A stretch of 64,000 nucleotides of DNA from Arthrobotrys musiformis (taxonomy: Eukaryota; Ascomycota; Orbiliomycetes; Orbiliales; Orbiliaceae): NCBI GenBank assembly GCA_036971715.1, contig JAVHJL010000008.1:2852001-2916000 (forward strand), given 5' to 3'. The stretch's first letter is position 1; each line of letters opens with the position of its first letter. The notes below the pieces were generated by a model that saw only the letters and a list, made by a program, of their open reading frames with translations, was not told the DNA's origin and searched no databases. This document shows positions 1 through 11,104 of the stretch, piece by piece. The translations under genes were made by a program, and so were the position numbers.

Positions 1-775
1 ATTAATAATATTAATTTTAAAATTTATACTAATTAATCTTTTTACAAAAAGAAAGGAAAATACAACAATAATAGTAATAACTATAATAAAAAATCTAATT
101 CTAAAAATTAAAAAAAAATAAAAATAGAAATATAATGGTAATTAAAATTTTTAATTTAGTTTTTATGAATTTAAATATTATATAATATAAATATAAATAT
201 AATATTTTTTTAAAAAGCCCAAAATTTAATAGTTTTTTTTACTAAAATTATAATAAATTTAAATATTTTTCTTGAGAATGTAGAGAAAAGAAAAATATTA
301 TATAATATAATTTTTGTAATATTATTTAAGGTTTTTTTTAAAAAAATAAAACCTCTATTAAATTTAATATAATATAATAATCCATTATTATTAATTTTAA
401 AAAAATTTAATAATAAATTATTAAATAATTTTATAAAATTATATTATAAACTTTCTTAAATACTTATATAAATATTTTAAAATCAACTATTTTTACAAAT
501 ACTGATAATAAGGAAGTATTTTTTTTCTTTTATTTACCTAATATTTAAAAATATTATTAAATATGGAATAATCTAGTTCTTAATAATTATATTAAATATA
601 AATGATAAGAAAATAAATAATTAATTCAATATTATAAATATAAGCAAGAACTTTATTAAAAAATAATTCCAAAAGATTTTAAATTTAGAAATATTTTTAT
701 ATACTTTAGAACAATTTATTATTAATCTTTATTTATTATATTTAAAGAAACCTTCAACTATTTATAATAAATTAG
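1..775 (+). repeat. Left arm of inverted repeat 1 (RIP-mutated)
   Basis: This segment matches the reverse complement of about 2385-3131 along its whole length: position p pairs roughly with 3130 minus p. I aligned three patches by eye (near 1-240, 400-560 and 600-760). Differences are mainly C/T and G/A, with few indels. The arm may continue left of the window. The space between the arms holds a minisatellite and a GC-normal island. Confidence 0.75.
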
Positions 776-1020
776 TCTTAATGAAAATTATAAATAAATT
801 AATATTATTTTTTTCCTATTTTCTAATTAAGATAATAATGATTACTGTAAGAAATCGTATAGAGACTAGTCGAGGTATCAAGGTAATACACAAATGTCAC
901 AAGGCAAGGATAATATACTAGTATAAATACAGATTGATACTTAAATTATTGCTTGGTTTCTAAATACATAACGGTGGACATAGTGAGTTAAATAGACAAA
1001 TAATAAAGGAAATAACATAT

Positions 1021-1190
1021 TGAACTGGACAGGAGATAAGACTGTGAAGTGGATATTCGGGAATACAGTGTTAAACTGGACAGGATATAAGTCTGTGAAC
1101 TGGACATTCGGATATAAAGTGTTGAACTGGATAGGAGATAAGTCTAAACTAGACATTCGGATATACAGGGTGCTGAATTGGATATGAGTT
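1021..1190. repeat. 51-bp minisatellite, about 3.3 copies
   Basis: Units begin near 1021, 1072, 1123 and 1173 (periods 51, 51 and 50 bp). Each contains a TGAACTGGA-like start and an ATTCGGATATA-like middle. The period is a multiple of three and the minus strand is open across it (941-1156), giving a repeated peptide with the cores PVQFNT and FPN. Whether it was ever coding is unknown. It lies in a less AT-rich island inside the loop of inverted repeat 1. Confidence 0.75.
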
Positions 1191-1313
1191 GATTTTTGGT
1201 AAGTCGGGAGTCTGTGTAGGGTATAGGCTTAAATAGGCCTTATTGCCGCATAAGTGGAAATAATACTATTAATGTTGTTTTCTGAGTTCTGAGGTCTGGA
1301 TCTGGGTGCTTCC

Positions 1314-1466
1314 TTATTCTGGGTCTGCGGGTTGTGTTGCGTCGTATGGTTTTTCTTCCAACCACAGTATTGCCTGGATGTTTCCTATGGTCATTCTGAG
1401 GGCTCCTCCGGCCGCCTGGATTTCTGCTTGGAGTTCTTTCTGCTGGGCATGCTTCGTTACATTATT
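1314..1466 (-). other. GC-normal coding-like island, probable transposon relic
   Basis: Within the RIP block this patch has normal composition. On the minus strand it reads as about 50 codons of helical, Gln/Glu/Ala-rich protein (core ELQAEIQAAGGALRM, end ATQPADPE) closed by a TAA. Both sides fall back into AT-rich sequence. It resembles the coiled-coil part of a Gag-like or other element-encoded protein that escaped mutation, but I cannot name a family. Confidence 0.3.
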
Positions 1467-2384
1467 AATCTAATGTTTAATATATTTTACATATAAATTA
1501 AAATAATCATAAAATTGGACTTAAATATTTAAAAAGCAGAATTAGTATTTTTATTTTTATTTATATCTAAATCTAAAATAATAATTAAAACAACTTTTTA
1601 TTAAATCAATAATTATAGATAGATTATTATAAATTTGATAATATTGATAAAGATTAAAATTATATACTTAATAAAAATTTTTATAAAATTTTAATTAAAT
1701 TTATATAAAAAAAATAGGTTTTTTTGGGTAAAGTTAGTAAGTAAAAAAATAATTAAAATTATAATATTTGTTTTTATAAATTACTAATGTAATAGCATAT
1801 CCTATTATATCTTTTTAATCATAATAACATTAAAAATATAATTTAAAAATTTAATCATAAAAAAATATTGAGTTTTATAAATTACACAAAAGTGATATAA
1901 AAAACACTCTTCTTATACAATTCCAATAATAAATAGTAATCCTAAAAATTCATAAATAACTAATTTAATATTATTATTTTCTATTATAATATAGTAGCTT
2001 TTTTAGTAATCTACAAACATTTTTTTATAAAAATCTATATTAATATAATAAAAAACTTCTTAATAAAAAATAAAATTAACCCATTACTTTTTTTTTACAA
2101 AATTATATCCTACACATTTAATAATAAAAATATAATAACAATCAAAATATCAAATATTTTATCAATCATATATTCTATTATAGCATTCATATTAAATAAA
2201 AATTAATTTCTAACAATCCATACATTAAACTTATCCTTTTTCAAGAAAAATAATACCATCAACTTCTTCTTCAATTAACAAGAAAAAAAAATAATCATTA
2301 TTATCCCAATCAAAAAGTAAGGAAAAAATAATATTAATTTATTCATAATCTTCATTAAAACTAATTTATTATAAATAATTAAAA

Positions 2385-3131
2385 ATTTCTTCAGATATAG
2401 TAAGTAAAAATTAATAATAAATTACCCTAAAATATATAAAAACATTTCTAAATTTAGAATCTTTTAAGATTATTTTTTAATAAAGTTTTTACTTATATTT
2501 ATAATATTAAATTAATTATCCATTTTTCTATTATTCATATCTAATATGGTTATTAGGAATTAAATTATTCCATGTTTAGTAATATTCTCAAATATTAAAT
2601 AAATAAAAAAAGAAAAATACTTTCTTATTATTAATATCTACAGAAGTGGTTGATTCTAGAATATTCATATAAGTATTTAAAAAAGTTTATAATATAATTT
2701 TATAAAATTGTTTAATGATTTGTTATTAAATTTTTTTAAAATTAATAATAATAAATTATTATATCATATTAAATTTAATAAAGATTTTATCTTTTTAAAA
2801 AAGACTTTAAGTAATATTACAGAAATTACATTATGTAATATTTTTCTTTTTTCTGCATTTTTAAAAGAAATATCTAAATTTATTATAATTCTAATAAAAA
2901 AGGCTATTAAATTTTAAATTTTTTAGAAAAATATTATGCTTATATTTATATTACATAATATTCAAATTTATGGGGGTTAGATTAAAAATTTTAATTACTA
3001 TTATACTTCCATCTTTATTTTTTTTCTAATTTTTAGAATTAGATTTTTTATTATAATTATTATTATTATTATTATACTTTCCTTTTTTTTTATAAAAAAA
3101 TTAATTAATACAAGTTTTAAAATTAATATTA
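2385..3131 (-). repeat. Right arm of inverted repeat 1 (RIP-mutated)
   Basis: Reverse-complement partner of 1-775. The paired sequences differ by transitions. For example, the patch around 2530-2590 and its partner around 560-610 differ at several C/T and G/A sites. A 69-codon open stretch inside it (2708-2917) is Ile/Leu/Lys/Asn-rich and is a by-product of AT content, not a gene. Confidence 0.75.
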
Positions 3132-3399
3132 TTAATTTTAATAATATATTATTATATTTTTATACAAATTATAGTAGATAGTCTTTTATTTTGGTATTTT
3201 TTTTTATAAATGTATATATATTATTAGAATTTTACTTTAAATTTTTTTTAAATTCTTTAATATAAATTAGATTTATTTTAGTCAATTAAAACTATAAATT
3301 TGTTAAATTTTTAAAAATAATTATAAATAGAATTAGTTTATTTAAAAATAATAATCTGTTGTTGGGTTTTTGTAGTTTTATTATTTTTATTGTATTACT

Positions 3400-4945
3400 A
3401 TTTAAGAAAAATAATAAAAGATCTGTAGTTTATTATTACTTTAACTATATTTAGGTTTTATTTTTCTTTTTTTTTAATTACTATATAATTTTAATAATAA
3501 ATATAAATTTAAAGGATAGTATTATTAAAATATATTTTTGCAAATAGAATTTTAATATTATTATAAGGAAATTGAGAAATTTAAAATTAAAAATAAGTAT
3601 CAAATTACTAGAAAAAATAATTAAGTTTTTTAAAAATTCTATTAAATTTTATTAAATTGCTAATTCATAATACTTTAGTATCAAGTTTTTTTTAAAATTT
3701 ATTTTATTTATTTTAAATTTTAAGTTTTTTAGTGTTATATTATGCTAATTTCGCCTAAAATTCTTTAATTTATTTTTTAAAAATTTATAATAGAAGGGGG
3801 TTAGATCTTTTTCTTATAATTTTTCTATTATTTTTTATATTATTATTTAGTAGTTTAAGAAATTTCTTAAAAATATTTTTGTTAAAGTTTTTGATATATT
3901 ATGTGTATTTTTTTTTTTTAATTTTATAAATTTAGTATTACTTAAATTACTATACTCTAAATATTAATAAGTTTTAGTAGAAATATTAATTTTTATAAAT
4001 TTATTATTAGTATTTATATATAAGAATTTTTATTAAAAAAATAAATTAGTATTAAATTAAAAATAAGATTTATTTTTTTAGTTTATAAATTTGTTTATAT
4101 AATTAAACTTATATATATTATTTTTTGTGGTTAATTATTATTGTTAGGTTTTAAAAAAGTTCTAGATTTCTCTTTAAAAAATAATCTATATTTATTGTTA
4201 TTATCATTGTTATTTAAACTATAGCTAATTATTTATTATATTAATATACATTATTCATTTTACTAAAAATTAGATTGGTTAAAGTGTTACATTTTGCCTA
4301 AGTTTTTTTAGTAGGATTCCTAAATAAGCCTAATATTTTACTAGTTTCTTAATTTTATTAATTTAAATCTTTTAAAAAGAATAATCAGTATTTGGTGGAA
4401 TTAATAAAATTATATATAAAAAATATAATATAATAAAATAAATAAAAAACTTATAAGACTATTTTAAAATTTTACTATTAAATAGTAAATTAATAAAAAT
4501 AATTAATAAATTAATTAATAGAATTTTAAAAAAAATCTAAAAATTACCATCACTCAAAAAATTCTTAAATATATAATAAAGTTTCTATATAAAAGATAAA
4601 TTGCATATAAAACTATAACTTGCTTGTCTACTCATCACTTACTTCTGAGAGGCAAGCCTTTTGTCAAGCGGCAATCTATCATACATATATTATAATAAAT
4701 ATTGCATAAAGATAGGATGGGCCAATAGGTTAGATTTCTACTGGTCAGATAAAACTGAATGTGTTGTAGGAATAACACATTCTGCATGATATAGGAAATC
4801 GACTTATTTTCTCTGAATGAACATTTATAAGATAAATAAATAAATTATAAATTAAATTTTTTTATAAAATAATTAAAATATAAAATTAGAAGTATATTTA
4901 TTATGTTAAGTTATATGTTTAACTAGGAATAGTTATATAGTATAA
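3400..4945 (-). repeat. Left arm of inverted repeat 2, patchily RIP-mutated
   Basis: Matches the reverse complement of 6279-7560, with about 260 bp extra between 3800 and 4290. Most is AT-saturated, but 4615-4830 keeps normal composition while its partner at about 6385-6590 is mutated. At 4294-4395 the opposite holds: this arm is AT-saturated and the partner at 6826-6927 is normal. It reads as an inverted copy of a mobile element. Confidence 0.8.
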
Positions 4946-6278
4946 GTATAATATTATCTTTTTTTTTAAAAAAAAACTTTATTATATAAAATTCTTATAT
5001 AGGAATATTTTATAAATAAAAAATAAAATATTTAAAAATATTGGATTTATATAGGAAAATTTTATATAATATATTTTAATATATAAAAAATTTAATTAAA
5101 AAATATTATTATATAAAAAATCTATTAAAAAAATAATTTTATATTAAAAATACTATAAGTAATAAATTCCATATTATATATAAAATTATATAAGTATAAT
5201 AATATATAAATATAATTAAATTTATTAAAAATTAAAAGTTAAAATTTAAAATTTTAAATATTTCTATATTTTAATAATTTAATGTATAAAATTAGATATA
5301 TTTAAACAATACTTTTTTAAATAAAAATATATTAAAAAATAGAATTTCAAAATATTATAAATCTTAATTAAAGTTATTAAGATTTAAATATTAAAAAAAA
5401 ATTTAATAAATAAAAAAAATAAAAAAATTTAAATTTTTTTTAAAAATTAATTATAATTAGTATATTTGGAACAAATATAAATATTTTGTTATAAAAAATT
5501 CTTTAAAATATTTAATCTGTATTAAATAAAAAAAGAATAATTATAATATTATTTTATATAAATAGTTTTTCTAAGTTTTATTTTTATTAAAGCTAATTTT
5601 TTTATTAATAGGTTGTATTTTAGATATTTGTTGAAAAAAGGCAAAAGAATTTTAAAAAATAGTAGTTTGTTTTGAGACTATAGAGAAGGAAGTTTGAAAA
5701 AAACAAAAAAAAAAAAAAAAAAATTAAAAAACAATGTTCAATTTTTAAAAATAAATATTAAAATTTTAAAAAAATCTTTAAAAATTTTTTAATAAATTTA
5801 ATATTATTATATTAAAATATAAATATTGTTAATAAGAGATATAAATCATTATTAATAAATATTATAAGAATATAACTTATACTAAAGTAGCATTAGAGTT
5901 ATTAAAAAAATTAAAAAATTCTAATTTTAAAGAAAATAAGAATTCTTTAATTCCCAAAAAATTAGTAAATTATTACTATATTTTAAAATTTACTTATAAA
6001 AAAATAATAAATTTTAATCTAGGTTTTTATTTAATAAATAATGGGGAGGCTTTTAATATAGAATTTGGGGATAAAGAATATTTAAAATTTATGGTTGTGG
6101 AATAATATTTTTAAAGAAGTTTTATATTAAATAATTTAAATCTTTTTAAAAATATTATAAAAGATTCTATTTTTTTAGTAAAATCTTTTATAAGAGGTAT
6201 ATATAAAAAATTGGGTTTGTAGGTTAAATAATTTCTTTTTTTTTTTTGTTCCTTATTTTTAATAATATATATAAATTG

Positions 6279-6335
6279 TCACGCCCACACCATATGACTA
6301 GTCCCGATTAGGCATATGGCTTGGTGTGATAAACA
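6279..6335 (+). mobile_element. Possible LTR-like element terminus
   Basis: The right arm begins with TGTCACGCCC, close to the TGT/TGTCACG starts often seen at fungal LTRs. An imperfect palindrome follows directly (ACACCATATG ... CATATGGCTTGGTGT). Homology with the left arm fades out at the mirror position near 4945, so this is probably the end of the repeated unit. No matching terminus, primer-binding site or target duplication was identified, so the class of element remains open. Confidence 0.35.
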
Positions 6336-7560
6336 TGCTTCTGATTCCGCATTCTAGTTCTCTTTTGAAGAATCTGGTTTATTTTTATTATAAATATTTG
6401 TTTAGAGGGAATAAATTTATTTTTTACATTATATAAAATATATTATTTAATATAATATATTTAATTTTATTTAATTAATAGAAATCTTAGTTACTGGTTT
6501 ATTTTATTTCTTATATAATATTTATTATAATATATATATAATATTTTGTTACTTATTAATATACTTATTTCTAAGAGATAAGTAATGAATAATTAAATAA
6601 ATAATAATTTTATATATAATTTATTTTTTATATAAAAACTTTATTATATATTTAAAATCTTCTTAAACAATAGTAATTCTTAGATTTTTGTTTAGAATTT
6701 TATTAATTAATTTATTAACTATTTTTACTAATTTATTATTTAATAATAAAGCCTTAAAATAATTCTATAAGTTCTTTATTTATTCTACTATATTATATTT
6801 TCTATATATAACTTTATTAGTTCTACCAAATACTGATTGTTCCCTCTAAGAGATCTGAACCAATAGAGTTGAGAAACCAGCAAGGTGCTAGGCTTGTTTG
6901 GGAATCCTGCCAAGGAGACCTGGGCAAGGTATAATACTTAATTTAATATTAATTTATTTTTTAAAAAAAAAATTATATAAAATAATCTAAAAATAAGGAA
7001 ATATAATAATTATCTTTAATATAATAATTTAAATAATAATTAGCAAAGTTAGAAGAATAAAAAAAAGATATATATAATATTTAAAAAATTTTAATAAAAA
7101 AATTCTCAAAATAGCAAATACTAATATAAAAAAAAAAAATTTTATAATATTACTTTAAAAATTTTAAAAACTTTTAAAGAATAAATTAAAGAATTTTAAA
7201 CAAAATTAGCATAATATAATATTAAAAAATTTAAAATTTAAAATAAATAAAATAAACTTTAAAAAAAATTTAATATTAAAGTACTATAAATTAATAATTT
7301 AATAAAATTTAATAAAATTTTTCAAAAATTTAATTATTTTTTTTAATAATTTAATACTTATTTTTAATTTTAAGTTTTTTGATTTTTTTATAATAATATT
7401 AAAATTTTATTTACAAAAATATATTTTAATAATATTATTTTTTAGATTTATATTTATTATTAAAACTATATGATAATTAAAGAAGAAAATGAATAAGATT
7501 TAGATATAATTAAAATAATAATAGATTATAGTTTTTTTATTATTTTTCTTAAATAATAGT
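6279..7560 (+). repeat. Right arm of inverted repeat 2, patchily RIP-mutated
   Basis: Partner of 3400-4945 in opposite orientation, separated from it by an AT-rich spacer of about 1.3 kb. Normal-composition islands lie at 6279-6370 and 6826-6945. In the 102-bp alignment of 6826-6927 with 4294-4395 I count 27 differences and no indel. All 27 are C or G here against T or A in the other arm. Confidence 0.8.
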
Positions 7561-8436
7561 ATAATTAATATTATATAAAAGCTTAAAATCTATTTAACTA
7601 AACTATTTTATAGAATTTTTTTTTCTTATTTTTTTACTTATAAAACTAGTATTTAGCTACATAACATACTTTAAAACATTTTGGCTTTTTTTAGCATATT
7701 AGTAGGACCACCCCACTAACTATTATAATTTAATAAACTTTATAATATATATATTTATTTAATTTTTCAAACCTAATTTATAAAATTATTTTAAAATTCT
7801 CTTTATTATTTTAATTAGAATATATTAAAATTTAAACCTTTTCTTTTAAAATTTTTTTAAATATCTTATTTATAATATAAGATATTATTAAAAAATAAAA
7901 TTAAAAAGTTAAAATTTTATTTAAGAAATAATATTTTTTAATAATAAAAAAAAATATAATTAAATTAGAATGATAAAATAAAATATATAAAAAAATATAT
8001 AAAAAAGTTTTACTATTATAAATTATTTTATTTATTATAAACAATTTTACTTCTGTATTTTAAAATATTAGTAATATAAAGCTATTAATGTATATATAAT
8101 TTTGTAAATCAATACTTATTATAATAGTTTAGGGGCCATTTCAGACTAAATAAAAAAATTAATTAGATGCTAAAAATATAAATATGGTCAGAATATTATT
8201 TCATCTGCCTTAATTAAGGAATGCTAGAGAATAGATATAGTTAAAGATGTTCACTGGTTGAGTAAGTTATGTTTGCTTATGAGCTTTATCTTAGGTATAT
8301 GTTATAGCCCAATAGTTCAATTATAACCAGAAATATAGGATACAAACAAGAGCTCGCATATTCGATGAGGTGCAGCGAAGAGCGGAATCTGGGGCACTAT
8401 CCAGCCGATAGTTCGAAGTAATCTTGGTCTCTGGAC

Positions 8437-9745
8437 CTATCCCAACCAGGCCTGATATCCACTGACGCCAAGCGTTAACATCCCAAGAACAATGGCAATG
8501 ACGACACCGGTCAGTGTTGCCATCATAACATGTCTTGCGCTCTTTTTCCGGTCCAGCCATTTACCCATGTAAGTCTTGGGCCTTGGATCGGAGACTTCGT
8601 CGTATAGATCCTTCAGACGGGTGCCGAAATAGTGGTATTTTATGTTTAAGTCAGCTTCTGAGGAAGTGAGGTATGAAGATGATGGGATTTGCTCGCATTC
8701 TGTGTCCCAGTAGGATGTCGATACGAGAGACGATATGAGATCTTTAGATTGAGCGTCGGCTAGAGGGAAGAGGATTCCTTGGATTGTGTCGAGAGCTTCT
8801 AGAGCCAGTTGTCGAGGAATACAGCCCCTAAAATGTCAAATCACAATGTTAGATGGTGTATGTATGTACATATATGATACCGAAAAGGTTATTTCCAGAA
8901 GTGGGTTGCGAGCAATGGTCATACGGTATTTCATATTGAAAACATCTAGGCTTACCTTTTCAAGTACTCTTCGGCGGGAAGCTCGCTTCCTTGGTCCATA
9001 CTGACTCGCAGATTCTCCTTAAGAAATCCGCAGTGATGAAACACATAAACAACCCGATCATTCTTGTCAAGCGTCAAATGGCTGAAAGGTCGTCTGTAGG
9101 AACTAACTCGAGATGAGCAATATTTTTCAGCTTCCTGGCTGATAAGGCATGTTTTATGCTGCCATCTATTACGCCTGAGTAGGGATTCCGAGTATTAGGT
9201 ACTGGAAACACCGTGGTAAAAAATGACCCGAAGGAAGCTGACGGTTTCCAGGGGAGTTGTATGAGGCCTTGTTCAAGACGTAGGATGTCCTTGTTTGAGC
9301 CCATGCAGCTGGTCATGGTTATAAGGTTTGCAGCGAGGTTTATAGCCCTCTCTTGTTCGTCGAAGGGGGTAACTGCCCCATCATCCTTGTCAGGAAAAGC
9401 TTGTTTTCCGAGTTCAGTTTTCACAAGAGATGGGTTAGCCTTGATGGTTTTTATTAGCTCACAAAGCTCCTTATGTGTACTCAAAGCTGCATGGGCGTTA
9501 CGGCTCTTCTCTAGACCATATACGGCGACTTCGCTTTGATAGAATCCGAAGAAGGAGGCCAGTTTTTCAAGCAGATCAGTTGCACATATTCGAGAGGAAC
9601 AGTGCGTTCTGTGTGAGTGATCTCCTTTATAATTTCCACAGTCATTCCAATCCCATATTGTTCGGCCAATTAAATGCCGTTGCTCATCCGACATGGAACT
9701 AGATGGTGATGTTTGTATTTCCATGTCGGAGGTGCATGTATGCAT
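8437..9745 (-). pseudogene. Frameshifted member of a common fungal two-helix membrane family
   Basis: Exon 1 (9745 to 8956) encodes the conserved N-terminal domain, including FDEQERAINLAANLI, GLIQLPWKPSASFG and ARKLKNIAHLELVPTDDLS. After LVPTDDLSAI the frame hits TGA. The expected continuation (HLTLDKNDRVVYVFHH, then FLKENL) lies in the next frame, so one base is missing near 9080-9083. An intron (8955-8828, GTAAG..TAG) leads to exon 2. That exon encodes PRQLALEALDTIQ, YHYFGTRLKDLYDE and a C-terminal hydrophobic segment (ATLTGVVIAIVLGMLTLGVS) ending at 8437. I recognise the layout as a widespread uncharacterised Pezizomycotina family; function unknown. The missing base lies in a short C run, so an assembly error is possible. 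The rest is intact. Confidence 0.75.
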
Positions 9746-9917
9746 ATGCTCCGATGTTGTAATTGCAATCTGATGGCGCCTGGTCTCGAGGCTAATCTGA
9801 TGGGTCGAAATCCGGATTTCGTAAGTGAGCAGAAATTCTCGGCGGTCGAGGGCCTTAAGTAAAACGTTTAAAGACAGGATCGGAAAAATGTATCGAATAT
9901 CGGGCTAACGCTTAGGG

Positions 9918-10001
9918 TGGACCACCTTGGGTGAGGCTGGGAACGAGACCAGCTTAGAGGGTTGTGCATATAATTGTATAACGCTGCCAGCCTCTCCATG
10001 G
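9918..10001 (+). pseudogene. Relic of an NLR-N-terminal-type gene (C-terminal tail fragment)
   Basis: Translation gives WTTLGEAGNETSLEGC followed by TLPASPW. This matches the tail of the gene at 20233-21003 (WTTCTLSEAGNETSQTL, then LPASPS). A 23-bp block is identical between 9931-9953 and 20912-20934. No upstream exon of that gene was found here, so this is a small decayed fragment. Confidence 0.6.
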
Positions 10002-11104
10002 ATCCAATCAAGTTCAAGGAATTGTATTGGGTGTTTTGTACGTAATGTTCAGGGCCTGCGTTGCAAGGCTGAATGTAAGGATACTAACACCACCTGGATT
10101 TGAGGCTAGGATGCCACCCGCATGCATGATCGATGTTTGGAACGGCAATATTTACATGTATGAGTTGTCCAGTTCGCGGTCGGGTTCACGGTAGAGAAGG
10201 CGATAATCGTATAAAGATATACCTAGCTATAGGTGTATATCGATGGATTAAGATACTGAGATATCAGATTGTCTCGAGAGTCAAAATTCGCACTTTATAG
10301 TTAGGTATAGACGTGTAGCATTGTAGTGTCTATGGTACTCGAGTACTCTCTACGTTGAATAACTAGTTGTCGTTTTGATGCCGGATGCTCAAACAACTGA
10401 AGCGAGAGGTCCTACAATATATTTCAGCTTCGTAGTCATATAAATTGCATTGATATACCGAAATGCTCATGAATAGGCGGGTGAACTGTTGATTACGGAT
10501 GGTGTGCGCTGGCGCCCAGAGTATATTCTCGACACGTCGACACTAGGCGCTCCTCTAGGCTAAGCGACGAGGCAGTGCAATATACTACATGCATGCTTCT
10601 GTAGGATTTAGGAAGCTGGTATGTATTACTGTAGGAAGTATTTACAGATCATAGGTTCTTATAGGCTTATAGAAGGCTAAATAAGTGCCTGCAACGATAC
10701 ACTTATAAGCGCTCAAGCTTATGGCTAGTGACAACAGTGCAACAAGGCTTTGGCATTTCAGCTCGAGATTCCACGACAAACAATGCATGAATTTATAATA
10801 AATTGATCAATTAGAGGCCGATAGTCCGATTGACCCCGCTTTCACAAATCTGAGGACGAAGCTTAGTTTGAAATTTGGAGGCCTTGTCAGTAACCAGATT
10901 TTCGTCTGTCTCTCGCTGGCAAGAAATTCGAACACGAGCTCGAGGTCTAAAGATCTATAGTATTGAAACGTTACGGTAAGTGTCTGGTCCAATATTGCAT
11001 TTAAATATTTGGGTACTAATTTATATTCGATAGTTTCTGCGCGGTAGCAATTGCTAATTAGGGTTAAACCGGGGGTATGCAAGTGACTGTTGTCCCGCGT
11101 CAAA
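10002..11104. other. Intergenic stretch
   Basis: No convincing gene on either strand. A 98-codon open frame on the minus strand (10807-11103) lacks introns, domains or homology that I recognise, and it abuts the start of the next gene. It probably includes the promoter of the trypsin-fold gene. Confidence 0.5.

Larger units (their letters stand above)
1..8300. repeat. AT-rich RIP-degraded repeat block
   Basis: Almost the whole stretch is A/T with runs of TA-rich words and no credible gene. Inverted copies of the same sequence inside it differ mostly by C/T and G/A transitions, the signature of repeat-induced point mutation. A few islands of normal composition remain (about 845-1470, 4615-4830, 6279-6370, 6830-6945 and 8115-8300). 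It is most simply old transposon sequence inactivated by RIP, probably heterochromatic. No intact transposase, integrase or reverse transcriptase was seen. Composition returns to normal at about 8300. Confidence 0.85.

Noticed and set aside
2708..2917. 69-codon open frame in the AT-rich block
   Set aside because: Ile/Lys/Asn/Leu-rich translation expected from AT-saturated DNA; lies within a RIP-mutated inverted-repeat arm.
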